Origin: Gammaproteobacteria bacterium
GTDB lineage: Bacteria; Pseudomonadota; Gammaproteobacteria; S012-40
Assembly: GCA_015491615.1 (NCBI GenBank)
Contig: WFVN01000269.1
Coordinates: 1 to 6,145, forward strand
Reading direction: 5' to 3'
Length of the DNA: 6,145 nucleotides
A program made the position numbers and the translations under genes. Below the pieces are notes generated by a model. It was not told where the DNA came from and made no database searches. It saw only the letters and a program-made list of their open reading frames with translations. This document shows positions 1-5,846 of the stretch, one piece after another. How positions within the stretch are numbered: the stretch's first letter is position 1; every line of letters starts with the position of its first letter.

Positions 1-2008
1 CCACCAGGGGGTGGGGGCGGACCAGTTTCGTCAGGCTGCCGGGTGGCAGGTTGCCCGCCAGGCCGGCGCCCACCCGGTAGCGGACGCGCACGTTGGACTG
101 CCCGGTGGGCAGACGGCGGCCGTGTTCGCCGTCGCCGAAGTGGAGATGCAGGTGGCCGTCCTCATCCAGGCGCACGGCGTAGTGGGCGTCGGTGGGGCCG
201 GATCCACCCAGGTCGGCCACCTGGCGCCAGGGCCGGCCGTCCACCTCCACTTCCAGGTCGGCGGCGACCCCGGTGGGCATGGTCGCATCGGCGACGAAGC
301 TCACCCGGGGCTCGGCCAGGGTGAAGGTCTGGCCGGCGATGGTGGCGTCGCCGTCCCCCAGGACCTTGGTCGGTCGGCCCTCTCCGTGGCCGGCGCGTAC
401 CACGTTGGCGCGCAGGCGGGTGTTGCCCAGGGTGAAGCCCGCCGGCGGCGGCCCGGCGAGGGTGATGGTGCCGGCGGCGCGGTCCACCGCGCGCAGGGTG
501 GTGTGCTGGGCCTGACCGTCCCCGCCTTCCAGGATGACGCTGCGGCCGGCACGTAGGGCGGCGGGCACGCTCCCCTCCAGTCTCACGGTGCCCCCCAGGG
601 GGGTGTCGTTGCGATCGTACCCGCGCGGGCGCAGGCGGTGGCGAAAGGGGCCGTAGAGCCGGGTCAGGCGCCCCGGCGCGGAGGTGAAGTGGAGGACGAA
701 GTGGTCTTCGCGCCGCTCCAGTTTGCGGATCTTGAGGGCCAGGCGTGTAGCGCCCGCTTCCCCCACCACCCATTGTCCATCGGCCAGCCCGCCGGGGTCG
801 CCGGGGAAGACGAATCCGGCGTTTGCCGGTTGCCGGCCCACCACGCCCAACGGTTCGGCCCCCCGGGGGATGAGGTAGAGGCGTTTGATGCCGGTGGTGA
901 CGAGTTCGTAGTACCGGCCGTGTTCGCTCTCCCGCAAGCGTAGGCCGGAAGGCGGTATGGCCGGACCGGTGGGAGCGGTGCTGAGGGCCTGGTAGTCGGC
1001 CGAGAGGGTCTCGAGATCCCTGTCCCTCGCGTCCTTCAGGACGATCACCCGATACAAGGTCCGCCCGGGCTCGGGCGTGCCGCCGAGCAGACGCAGGGCG
1101 GGGCCGTCGGCCTCGGCCACCCGCGCCAGATGCCAGCGCCTGCCGACGCGCCAACCCACCCCCTCCCCTGCTTTGAGGCCATGGTCCCCGGGTAGCTGGA
1201 TCACGCCCGGGCCGTTGAGACGCGGGCGGCGCACCGTCTCGGGGACCACCCACAGCGCCGCATCGCCCTTGCGCCAAGCGCCGGGGGGCGGGGTCTCCAG
1301 CAGGAGGGCGCCCTCCGCGACGACCCGGTCGATGGCGGTGGGCAGGGCCCGGTCGCTCGCTTGGTCGTGGAGCAAGGCCACCTGGCCGGCGCTCACTCCC
1401 AGGTCGGCCCCGGCGAACCAGTGGGGCCGGTCCGGCTCGGCGGAAAAGGGCGTGGGATTGTGGTTCCAGCCGGCCGGGCGCAGGGCGTTGAGGGCGGCAT
1501 CCACCTCCAGGTCTTCCAGGGTCTCGAAGATCAGCGGGGCGCCGCCGTCGGCGGGCTGGTGCTGGACTTGCAGTCCGCTCGCCACCCGCCCTCGCCGCCC
1601 CGCCTCGGCTTCCAGCACCAGGTGGGTCTCGGCGGAGGCCTGAGGGGCGGGATGGTAGCCGATCATCTCTACCAGACGACGTACGTTCTCCCATTGGGTG
1701 GCGGTACCCAGGTAGCCCTCGTTGGCGTAGGCGTCCAGGTGCTCGGTGAGGACGTGGGCGGCACGGGCGAATGCGCGCATGATCTCCCAGGCGGGATCCT
1801 CGCCGCGCGCCCGGTACTGGGCTTCCAGTCGTGCCAGGCGCGTGTTCTCGTCTTCACCGGGGGTCGGGCCGTGTTGCATCGCCTCCCACAGGGGAAAACG
1901 CTCGGCCAGGGCCCGGCGCAGGGTCTCCAGGTGGGTGGCGGCGTTGCCGTCCACATAACGGAAGCGCCGCAGACCGGCGCGGTTCCAGCGGCTGAGGTCG
2001 TCGTTCAT
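1..2008 (-). CDS. Putative baseplate assembly protein with baseplate-J domain (TIGR02243-like), C-terminus beyond window
   Basis: A single uninterrupted frame from ATG 2008 to the left edge, with 669 residues visible and no stop. The start overlaps the previous stop (ATGA), and GGAGGG lies 8 bases upstream. An N-terminal helical module with LAERFP (34-39), EGYLGTA (97-103) and VRRLVEMIGY (109-118) resembles the preceding gene. A long strand-rich middle follows (about 125-560) with no enzyme motif. The last visible section is the hallmark: SFVADATMPTG, then VEVDGRPWRQVADL (587-600), then LHFGDGEHGRRLPTG (622-636) and VRYRVGAGLAGNLPPG (641-657). This FGDG-x-x-G-x-x-LP-x-G ... G-x-G-x-x-GN pattern defines the baseplate-J region of TIGR02243-type proteins, which form wedges around the hub. 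Relatives usually run on for a further J C-terminal domain, so the rest should lie just outside. The alternative frames in this stretch carry no family motifs. Confidence 0.93.
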   Translation of the reverse strand, partial: MNDDLSRWNRAGLRRFRYVDGNAATHLETLRRALAERFPLWEAMQHGPTPGEDENTRLARLEAQYRARGEDPAWEIMRAFARAAHVLTEHLDAYANEGYLGTATQWENVRRLVEMIGYHPAPQASAETHLVLEAEAGRRGRVASGLQVQHQPADGGAPLIFETLEDLEVDAALNALRPAGWNHNPTPFSAEPDRPHWFAGADLGVSAGQVALLHDQASDRALPTAIDRVVAEGALLLETPPPGAWRKGDAALWVVPETVRRPRLNGPGVIQLPGDHGLKAGEGVGWRVGRRWHLARVAEADGPALRLLGGTPEPGRTLYRVIVLKDARDRDLETLSADYQALSTAPTGPAIPPSGLRLRESEHGRYYELVTTGIKRLYLIPRGAEPLGVVGRQPANAGFVFPGDPGGLADGQWVVGEAGATRLALKIRKLERREDHFVLHFTSAPGRLTRLYGPFRHRLRPRGYDRNDTPLGGTVRLEGSVPAALRAGRSVILEGGDGQAQHTTLRAVDRAAGTITLAGPPPAGFTLGNTRLRANVVRAGHGEGRPTKVLGDGDATIAGQTFTLAEPRVSFVADATMPTGVAADLEVEVDGRPWRQVADLGGSGPTDAHYAVRLDEDGHLHLHFGDGEHGRRLPTGQSNVRVRYRVGAGLAGNLPPGSLTKLVRPHPLV

Positions 2009-3177
2009 CCGCGGCGCCCTCCGTGCAGGGTGAGGCGGTAGTAACCGCGCTCGGGCCGACGCGGGTCGTCGTCGCAGACGGCGATCTCCAGACCGTCCAG
2101 GGGTATGTGGCCGCTGTCGGCGCGGTCTGGGTACTGGCGGCCGATACGCTTGAAACGGTTGAGGCAGACGTGTTCGACCCCCTCCAGGCGCATGATCGTC
2201 TCGATGAGGTCGGAGGCGTACAGGTCTTCACCGAAGCGCAGACGCCCCGGCTCGAAGAAGCCGCCGGGGCCGGTGCCCAGGGCCTGGCGCACCTCCTGGC
2301 GCACCTCCGACTGGTAATACTCGCGCGCCACGCGCAGCGAGAGGGCCATGACGATGCCCACCGGGCGCGCGTCCTGGAGCAACACCTCCTGGCCGGCCAT
2401 GCGGTAGGCGTCCAGATAGGGACGCAGGAGGGCGCGAGGGGTGGGGGGCGCGCCCCAGTCCACCGGACACAGGCCGCGCTCCCCGTGGAAGCGGTCGACG
2501 GCCTCGCGCAACGGCAGCGGGTAACCGGCGTCGGTCTCGTCCAGGGCGATGCCGCCGGCGAGGATCACCGCCACCTGCAGGGTGTCCCAGGCACCGCTCC
2601 AGGTCCGCTGGGCATGGGCACGACGCACCAGAGGGTGTTCGGCGAGGCGCTCGGCGTAGTCGTCCAGGGTGACCATGCGCCGCTGGGTGAACAGGCGCCG
2701 CGGGCCTTCCGCGCGCGCCCGTTCCATGGCCGAGGGCTGGTTGAGCCAGTGCCGCAACAGGGCCTGGCGCGCCGCCTCCCCTTCCAGGGTAGGATCGATC
2801 TCCCCGCGGACCTGGGCCAGGCGCACGGCGTCATAGGCGATCATGGACAACAGGCGGCGCACCGACTCGGGGCGGCGGGCGGTGGCCAGATAGGCTTCGT
2901 GGGCCACCCGGTCGAGCATGTCGGAGAGGGTGTCGAGGACGGCGGCGAGAACCTCCACCAGGACCACCTCCAGGTCGGCGGCGGTCCAGCGCCGACGCTC
3001 GGGGAAGCGCGCCGCCAACTCTTCGAGCATGAACAGGCGGAAGCCGTCGTAGTCGCGCAGGCGCCAGTCGAAGTCGTCGCCCACTTTGGGCAGGGGGGCG
3101 GGCAGGCGCGCCTGGCGCGTGCCGCAGTCGGGGCATCCGGCCTGGAAGGTCAGTTCCACTTCGGGGGTCTCGGCCAT
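2005..3177 (-). CDS. Baseplate wedge protein, J/gp6-like group (shorter of two, Afp11-like position)
   Basis: A 390-residue protein in the place of the first J-type wedge protein. An N-terminal helical module (about 44-120) contains LAARFP, HEAYLATA (93-100) and VRRLLSMIAY (106-115). Then comes RRMVTLDDYAERLAEHPLVRRAHAQRTWSGAWDTLQVAVI (166-205), the 'T-x-DDY ... A ... pgV-x-RA-x-A' element common in baseplate assembly proteins. The C-terminal part (about 248-350) has a helix YLDAYRMAGQEV, strands around PVGIVMALSLRV, and FGEDLYASDLIETIMRLEGVEHV, as in the J C-terminal domain. It lacks the FGDG element found in its larger neighbour. An unusual N-terminal CPDC (15-18) precedes the module. The ATG at 3177 is one base after the gp25 stop with only a weak GGTG upstream, so translation is probably coupled. 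It probably pairs with the next product in the wedge, as Afp11/Afp12 do; this pairing is inferred. Confidence 0.88.
   Translation of the reverse strand: MAETPEVELTFQAGCPDCGTRQARLPAPLPKVGDDFDWRLRDYDGFRLFMLEELAARFPERRRWTAADLEVVLVEVLAAVLDTLSDMLDRVAHEAYLATARRPESVRRLLSMIAYDAVRLAQVRGEIDPTLEGEAARQALLRHWLNQPSAMERARAEGPRRLFTQRRMVTLDDYAERLAEHPLVRRAHAQRTWSGAWDTLQVAVILAGGIALDETDAGYPLPLREAVDRFHGERGLCPVDWGAPPTPRALLRPYLDAYRMAGQEVLLQDARPVGIVMALSLRVAREYYQSEVRQEVRQALGTGPGGFFEPGRLRFGEDLYASDLIETIMRLEGVEHVCLNRFKRIGRQYPDRADSGHIPLDGLEIAVCDDDPRRPERGYYRLTLHGGRRG
2017..2022 (-). promoter_or_regulatory. Shine-Dalgarno site for the large baseplate assembly gene
   Basis: GGAGGG 8 bases before ATG 2008, inside the end of the preceding gene. 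The spacing and sequence match the site before the LysM gene. Together with the ATGA overlap it points to coupled translation. Confidence 0.75.
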
Positions 3178-3178
3178 G

Positions 3179-3556
3179 TCAGGGCACCGTCAGTTCCATA
3201 GTCTCGGGGTAGCCGATGGCGGCCAGGGTGTAGGTGATCGCCACCCGCAGTCGCTCCCCCTCGCTGCGCACCTCCACCTGCAGGCTCTTGGGGTCCACCT
3301 CCCCCTGGAGGGTGGTGGCGAGGGAATCGGTGAGGCGTTTCTTGACGATCCCCGCCAGAGCGCTGTCGTTGGGCTCGAAAACCAGGGCCTGGATGCCGGC
3401 GCCGAACGCGGGCCGGAATACCCGCTCGCCGGGGAGGGTGAAGAGGACCTGTTCGATCTGCTGGCGCACGTGGGCACGCCGGTCGGCGGTCTGCGCCCCG
3501 TCGGTGTCGATGCGCAGGGGAAAGGCCAGGTAGCGGGGGTCGATGAGTCGTGGCAT
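3179..3556 (-). CDS. Baseplate wedge protein, GPW/gp25 family
   Basis: A 125-residue protein of normal length for gp25/gpW. In the baseplate it makes a sheath-like contact that links the wedges to the first sheath ring and helps trigger contraction. The family signature is clear: IEQVLFTLPGERVFRPAFGAGI (residues 34-55, with the conserved T-x-x-GER and the RP-x-FG turn), then LVFEPND (58-64), a helix containing IVKKRLTDSL (70-79), and a final strand pair from about 91 to 123. The ATG at 3556 is preceded by a strong GGAGGAAGGA site. It follows the spike gene after 24 bases and is followed by the first wedge gene after one base, the usual V-W-J order of contractile tails. Confidence 0.94.
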   Translation of the reverse strand: MPRLIDPRYLAFPLRIDTDGAQTADRRAHVRQQIEQVLFTLPGERVFRPAFGAGIQALVFEPNDSALAGIVKKRLTDSLATTLQGEVDPKSLQVEVRSEGERLRVAITYTLAAIGYPETMELTVP

Positions 3557-3560
3557 GGGA

Positions 3561-3570
3561 TCCTTCCTCC
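3561..3570 (-). promoter_or_regulatory. Shine-Dalgarno site for the gp25-like gene
   Basis: The minus strand reads GGAGGAAGGA, ending 4 bases before the ATG at 3556. Its GGAGG half sits 9 bases away, so it is an extended ribosome site within the 24-base gap after the spike gene. Confidence 0.7.
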
Positions 3571-3580
3571 AGGGCGGCGC

Positions 3581-4390
3581 TCAGGTGGTTTTGACGGTGG
3601 TGGAGAGGGTGCCGAACTCGCCCTGGGGCACGGGCGGCCCGGAAGGGCCTGCACCGGTGGGATGGATGTGGGTGGCGAAGAGGGTGAGGAAGCTCATGCC
3701 CTTGATGAGGGGTTCGCCGCCCACCCCGCCCAGGTTCACCTGGGTCCCTTCGATGGTGATCTGAGTACCCTGGACACGAATGCTGCCGGCAGCCATTTCG
3801 ATCTTGTTGCCGTGGGCGTCTTCCACGGTGGTGCCGCCGGCGTTCAGGGTCAGGGTATTGCCGTGCGCGTCCTGGAGCACTACTTCGTTGGCCTGGGCGT
3901 CCAGGGTGAGGCGGGCGCCCTGGGCGTCGGTGAGATTGACCGTGCCATGCTCGTCGATGGTCAGTTCGGCGTCCCGGGGGTGGTGGAGGGTGAGGCGTTC
4001 CGCCCCGTCTTCGTCGTCGAACTGCAGGCGGTGCCCGGCAGGGGTCTTGATGAGACGGGTGGTGGGCTCGGTCCTGTCCGCCTCCGCCGGCACGTCGCCC
4101 GGTTGCCAGAAGGTGCCGCTCCAGATGGGGTGGGACAGTTCCCCTTCCTCGAACTCCACCCACACCTGCGCCCCCACCTCCGGGATGGTGAATTGGCCTT
4201 GATCCGGGAGGCCGCCGAAGGGCATGCAGGGCAGGGCCCAGGCGCTTTCGGCCTCGCCGAGGACGGTGGGAACGCGCAGACGCAGGCGGCCGAGGCACTG
4301 GGGGTCGGCGTTGTCCACCACGAAGCCGCGGTACTTGCCGTAGTATTTGTTCTGGATCTGCCGAGCGAGTTGGCGGATCAGTTCTTCCAT
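3581..4390 (-). CDS. Baseplate spike protein, gpV / gp5-like (Phage_base_V)
   Basis: A 269-residue trimeric spike protein that sits under the hub and pierces the target membrane. An N-terminal helix (1-16) leads into an OB fold at about residues 17-95: YRGFVVDNADPQCLGRLRLRVP, then WALPCMPFGG, GQFTIPEVGAQVWVEFEEGE and HPIWSGTFW, all standard for Phage_base_V. From about 112 to 222 the chain is a strand-rich stalk with repeated turns (DEHG 146, DAQG 155, DAHGN 174, DAHGN 191), as expected for an intertwined triple beta helix. The C-terminus holds HIH at 241-243 followed by PTGAGPSGPPVP. In P2 gpV-type spikes a His-x-His from three chains holds an iron ion at the apex; that role here is inferred. 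No lysozyme domain is present, unlike T4 gp5. The ATG at 4390 has GAGGTGA just upstream. Four cytoplasmic neighbours on each side belong to the same machine. Confidence 0.93.
   Translation of the reverse strand: MEELIRQLARQIQNKYYGKYRGFVVDNADPQCLGRLRLRVPTVLGEAESAWALPCMPFGGLPDQGQFTIPEVGAQVWVEFEEGELSHPIWSGTFWQPGDVPAEADRTEPTTRLIKTPAGHRLQFDDEDGAERLTLHHPRDAELTIDEHGTVNLTDAQGARLTLDAQANEVVLQDAHGNTLTLNAGGTTVEDAHGNKIEMAAGSIRVQGTQITIEGTQVNLGGVGGEPLIKGMSFLTLFATHIHPTGAGPSGPPVPQGEFGTLSTTVKTT
3806..3871 (-). repeat. DAHGN turn repeats in the spike stalk
   Basis: Two DAHGN units (residues 174-178 and 191-195, period 17) with related DAQG (155) and DEHG (146) turns before them. They mark the rungs of the predicted beta-helical stalk. 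The DNA copies differ at third codon positions, so this is a protein-level repeat rather than a recent DNA duplication. Confidence 0.6.
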
Positions 4391-4418
4391 GGGTCACCTC
4401 GTCGTCGTGGCCGCGCCT

Positions 4419-5552
4419 TCACAACACCCCCGAGAGGACGCCGCCGGCGGCGGGGACGTTGTCGCCATAGGCGTTGCGCAGCAGCTCGAACTCTTGCCGG
4501 TAGCCGTCCACGGTGAAGCGGTGGCTGACCCGGTCCACGTAGTAGATCCCCGAGAGCCAGTCGCCCACCCCGTCCACGGGCACGGGCAGGCCCACTTGCA
4601 GGACGTGCCCGTAGAGGCTGCCGTCCAGGCTCCCCTGGGCACGCAGGCGCAGGCTGGACTCGTTGGCGCGGCGCCGGGCGCGGGCGAGGAGTTCGGCGGC
4701 GTCGCGGCCGCCCTCGCGGCTCATGCGCCAGGCGAAATCGTCCAGGCCGGCGGCACGGCTGTCGGCCGGCTGGGGCCCCATGGGGGGCAGGTCGGGGTCC
4801 ACCGTGCGCCGTTCCACTCCGTCGCCCTCGGTTTGCGCGATCTCCACCGTCACCCGCTCGGGACGGTGGCCGTCGGCGCGCACCTGGAAACGATGGCAGT
4901 GGGTATCGGGGCCGGCGTAGACGAGGAGGGTCTCCTGCGGTGGGGCGTCCACGCGCAGGGGGCCGAAATAGACCTGCCCGCCATGGAAGATGAGCTCGTA
5001 GCCGTTGGCCTCGGCGCGGGCGCGCAGGAAGCGGATATCGGTGTTGTCCTGATGCAGAGTGAGGCCGTCTTGCCCGGGGCCGTTGTCGGGATGGGGAGCG
5101 AGACCGTGGGCGGCGAGGACGGTGTTGACGATGATCGTGTCGCTGGTGGGGGCTTCGGCGCCCCAGGCGCGGCGCCGGTGCTGACGGTCCAGGGCCAGTG
5201 AGGAGTCCTGGCAGTGGACGGTGACGGTGGCCTCGCCGGCATCCTCCGGGTAGTCGGCCTCCACCTCGCGCACGAAGCCACGCATGATCTCTTCCCGATG
5301 GCTGCCGAAGGCGGCTTCGATGAGTACCGGCGCCCAAGGCACGAATACCCCTGCATCCTGCACCGTCCAGCGGCCACGTTCGTCGCGCCGCGTTTCCAGG
5401 ATCAGAGTGGCGGTGCTGGCGCGGTCGCGGGCGGTCTCCACCCGCACCTCGCGCAACACCGGGTAGAAGACATCGATCTCGCGTCCGCCCACGCGAATCA
5501 CGCACTCGGCGGGCTCGCGGTGGCGATCGTCCATGAGGTCCAGGAGACCCAC
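4419..5552 (-). CDS. Baseplate hub protein, phage late control D / gp27-like
   Basis: A 377-residue protein of the Phage_GPD family (gp27-like hub, equivalent to the N-terminal half of VgrG or Afp8). The hub is a trimer that continues the inner tube and carries the spike. Visible landmarks are an N-terminal strand domain (about 15-110) with VREVEADYPEDAGEATVTV, then HCQDSSLALDR (113-123), then a segment ending IIVNTVLAAHGL (140-151). These are followed by the typical NTDIRFLRARAEANGYELIF with GGQVYFGP (180-198), and a C-terminal domain GHVLQVGLPVPVDGVG ... SGIYYVDRVSHRF (315-346) ending in FELLRNAYG. The start is GTG at 5552: a GGAGGG site lies 7 bases upstream and the preceding stop is 3 bases away. 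The in-frame ATG at 5534 would lose 6 residues and has no good site. The stop is followed by a 28-base gap before the spike gene. The hub is not fused to the spike, unlike VgrG or Afp8. Confidence 0.92.
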   Translation of the reverse strand: MGLLDLMDDRHREPAECVIRVGGREIDVFYPVLREVRVETARDRASTATLILETRRDERGRWTVQDAGVFVPWAPVLIEAAFGSHREEIMRGFVREVEADYPEDAGEATVTVHCQDSSLALDRQHRRRAWGAEAPTSDTIIVNTVLAAHGLAPHPDNGPGQDGLTLHQDNTDIRFLRARAEANGYELIFHGGQVYFGPLRVDAPPQETLLVYAGPDTHCHRFQVRADGHRPERVTVEIAQTEGDGVERRTVDPDLPPMGPQPADSRAAGLDDFAWRMSREGGRDAAELLARARRRANESSLRLRAQGSLDGSLYGHVLQVGLPVPVDGVGDWLSGIYYVDRVSHRFTVDGYRQEFELLRNAYGDNVPAAGGVLSGVL

Positions 5553-5555
5553 GAC

Positions 5556-5846
5556 TCAGCCCTCCCTCGCCCGGGGAACGAGGATCACCGCCCCCTCGCG
5601 TCCGGGGGCGAGGAGATCGTCGCCGGAGACGAACTCGGGATTGGCGTCGAGAATGCGCCACCAGAGACGGTCGTCGTTGTAGTAGTGACGGGCCAGAAGA
5701 TCGAGGCGGTCCCCTTCCTGGATCACGTGCTCGATCACCCCGGTGGCCGGACCGATGGGGCGCGGGCGCACGCCGGAAATCTCGCGCCCGTCCTCGTCGG
5801 CGGCAAAGGGGCGGGCCTCCTGGTAGCGGGAATTCTTGAGGAACAT
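5556..5846 (-). CDS. LysM-domain baseplate adaptor (gpX/gp53-like, Afp7 C-terminal-like)
   Basis: A 96-residue protein of the small LysM proteins found in phage-tail-like clusters. The N-terminus MFLKNSRYQ and the DGRE turn at residues 19-22 lead into a LysM-like fold at about residues 37-92. Its hallmarks are HVIQEGDRLDLLARHYYND (40-58), the WWRILDANPEF core (62-72), and a closing hydrophobic strand AVILVPR (86-92). In cytoplasmic tail machines this domain does not bind cell wall; it joins the inner tube end to the hub and wedges, as gp53 of T4 or gpX of P2 do. The ATG at 5846 shares its A with the upstream stop (TGATG), and a GGAGGG Shine-Dalgarno lies 8 bases upstream, so this start is well supported. 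Afp7-type proteins carry the tube-like and LysM parts in one chain; here they appear as two genes. No signal peptide is seen, consistent with assembly in the cytoplasm. Confidence 0.87.
   Translation of the reverse strand: MFLKNSRYQEARPFAADEDGREISGVRPRPIGPATGVIEHVIQEGDRLDLLARHYYNDDRLWWRILDANPEFVSGDDLLAPGREGAVILVPRAREG
5560..5565 (-). promoter_or_regulatory. Shine-Dalgarno site supporting a GTG start for the hub gene
   Basis: GGAGGG on the minus strand, 7 bases before GTG 5552-5550 and overlapping the last codons of the LysM gene. It is the main reason for choosing the GTG rather than the ATG six codons further on. Confidence 0.72.

Noticed and set aside
162..1694. Long minus-strand open frame of 510 codons in a different phase
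   Set aside because: It lies inside the large baseplate gene, is Arg/Pro/Gly rich with no family pattern, and is a by-product of high G+C. The true frame here shows clear baseplate motifs.
2023..3201. Plus-strand open frame of 392 codons opposite the shorter wedge gene
   Set aside because: Antisense shadow with Gly/Ala/Val/His-rich low-information sequence. The minus strand encodes a recognisable protein with operon spacing.
3557..3580. Possible promoter or terminator in the gap between spike and gp25 genes
   Set aside because: Only 24 bases, taken up by a ribosome site; no -10/-35 elements or T-tract hairpin seen.
3150..4397. Minus-strand open frame of 415 codons overlapping the spike and gp25 genes
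   Set aside because: Another phase of the same DNA with Arg/Pro/His-rich composition. It covers two confidently identified genes and has no motif of its own.
3086..4516. Plus-strand open frame of 476 codons opposite the gp25 and spike genes
   Set aside because: It spans the ends of several real genes on the other strand and has no motif or credible ribosome site; G+C-driven lack of stops explains it.
3581..5552. Type VI secretion VgrG locus
   Set aside because: The hub and spike are separate, the LysM adaptor and two J-type wedge proteins are present, and no Tss membrane-complex genes appear. This fits an eCIS or tailocin better.
4378..5661. Minus-strand open frame of 427 codons overlapping hub and LysM genes
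   Set aside because: Arg/Pro/Gly-rich shadow in another phase; the hub frame carries the gpD pattern and a good Shine-Dalgarno site.
5556..5846. Cell-wall-binding LysM protein or muramidase partner
   Set aside because: No signal peptide or catalytic domain, and it sits within a baseplate operon; the structural adaptor role fits better.
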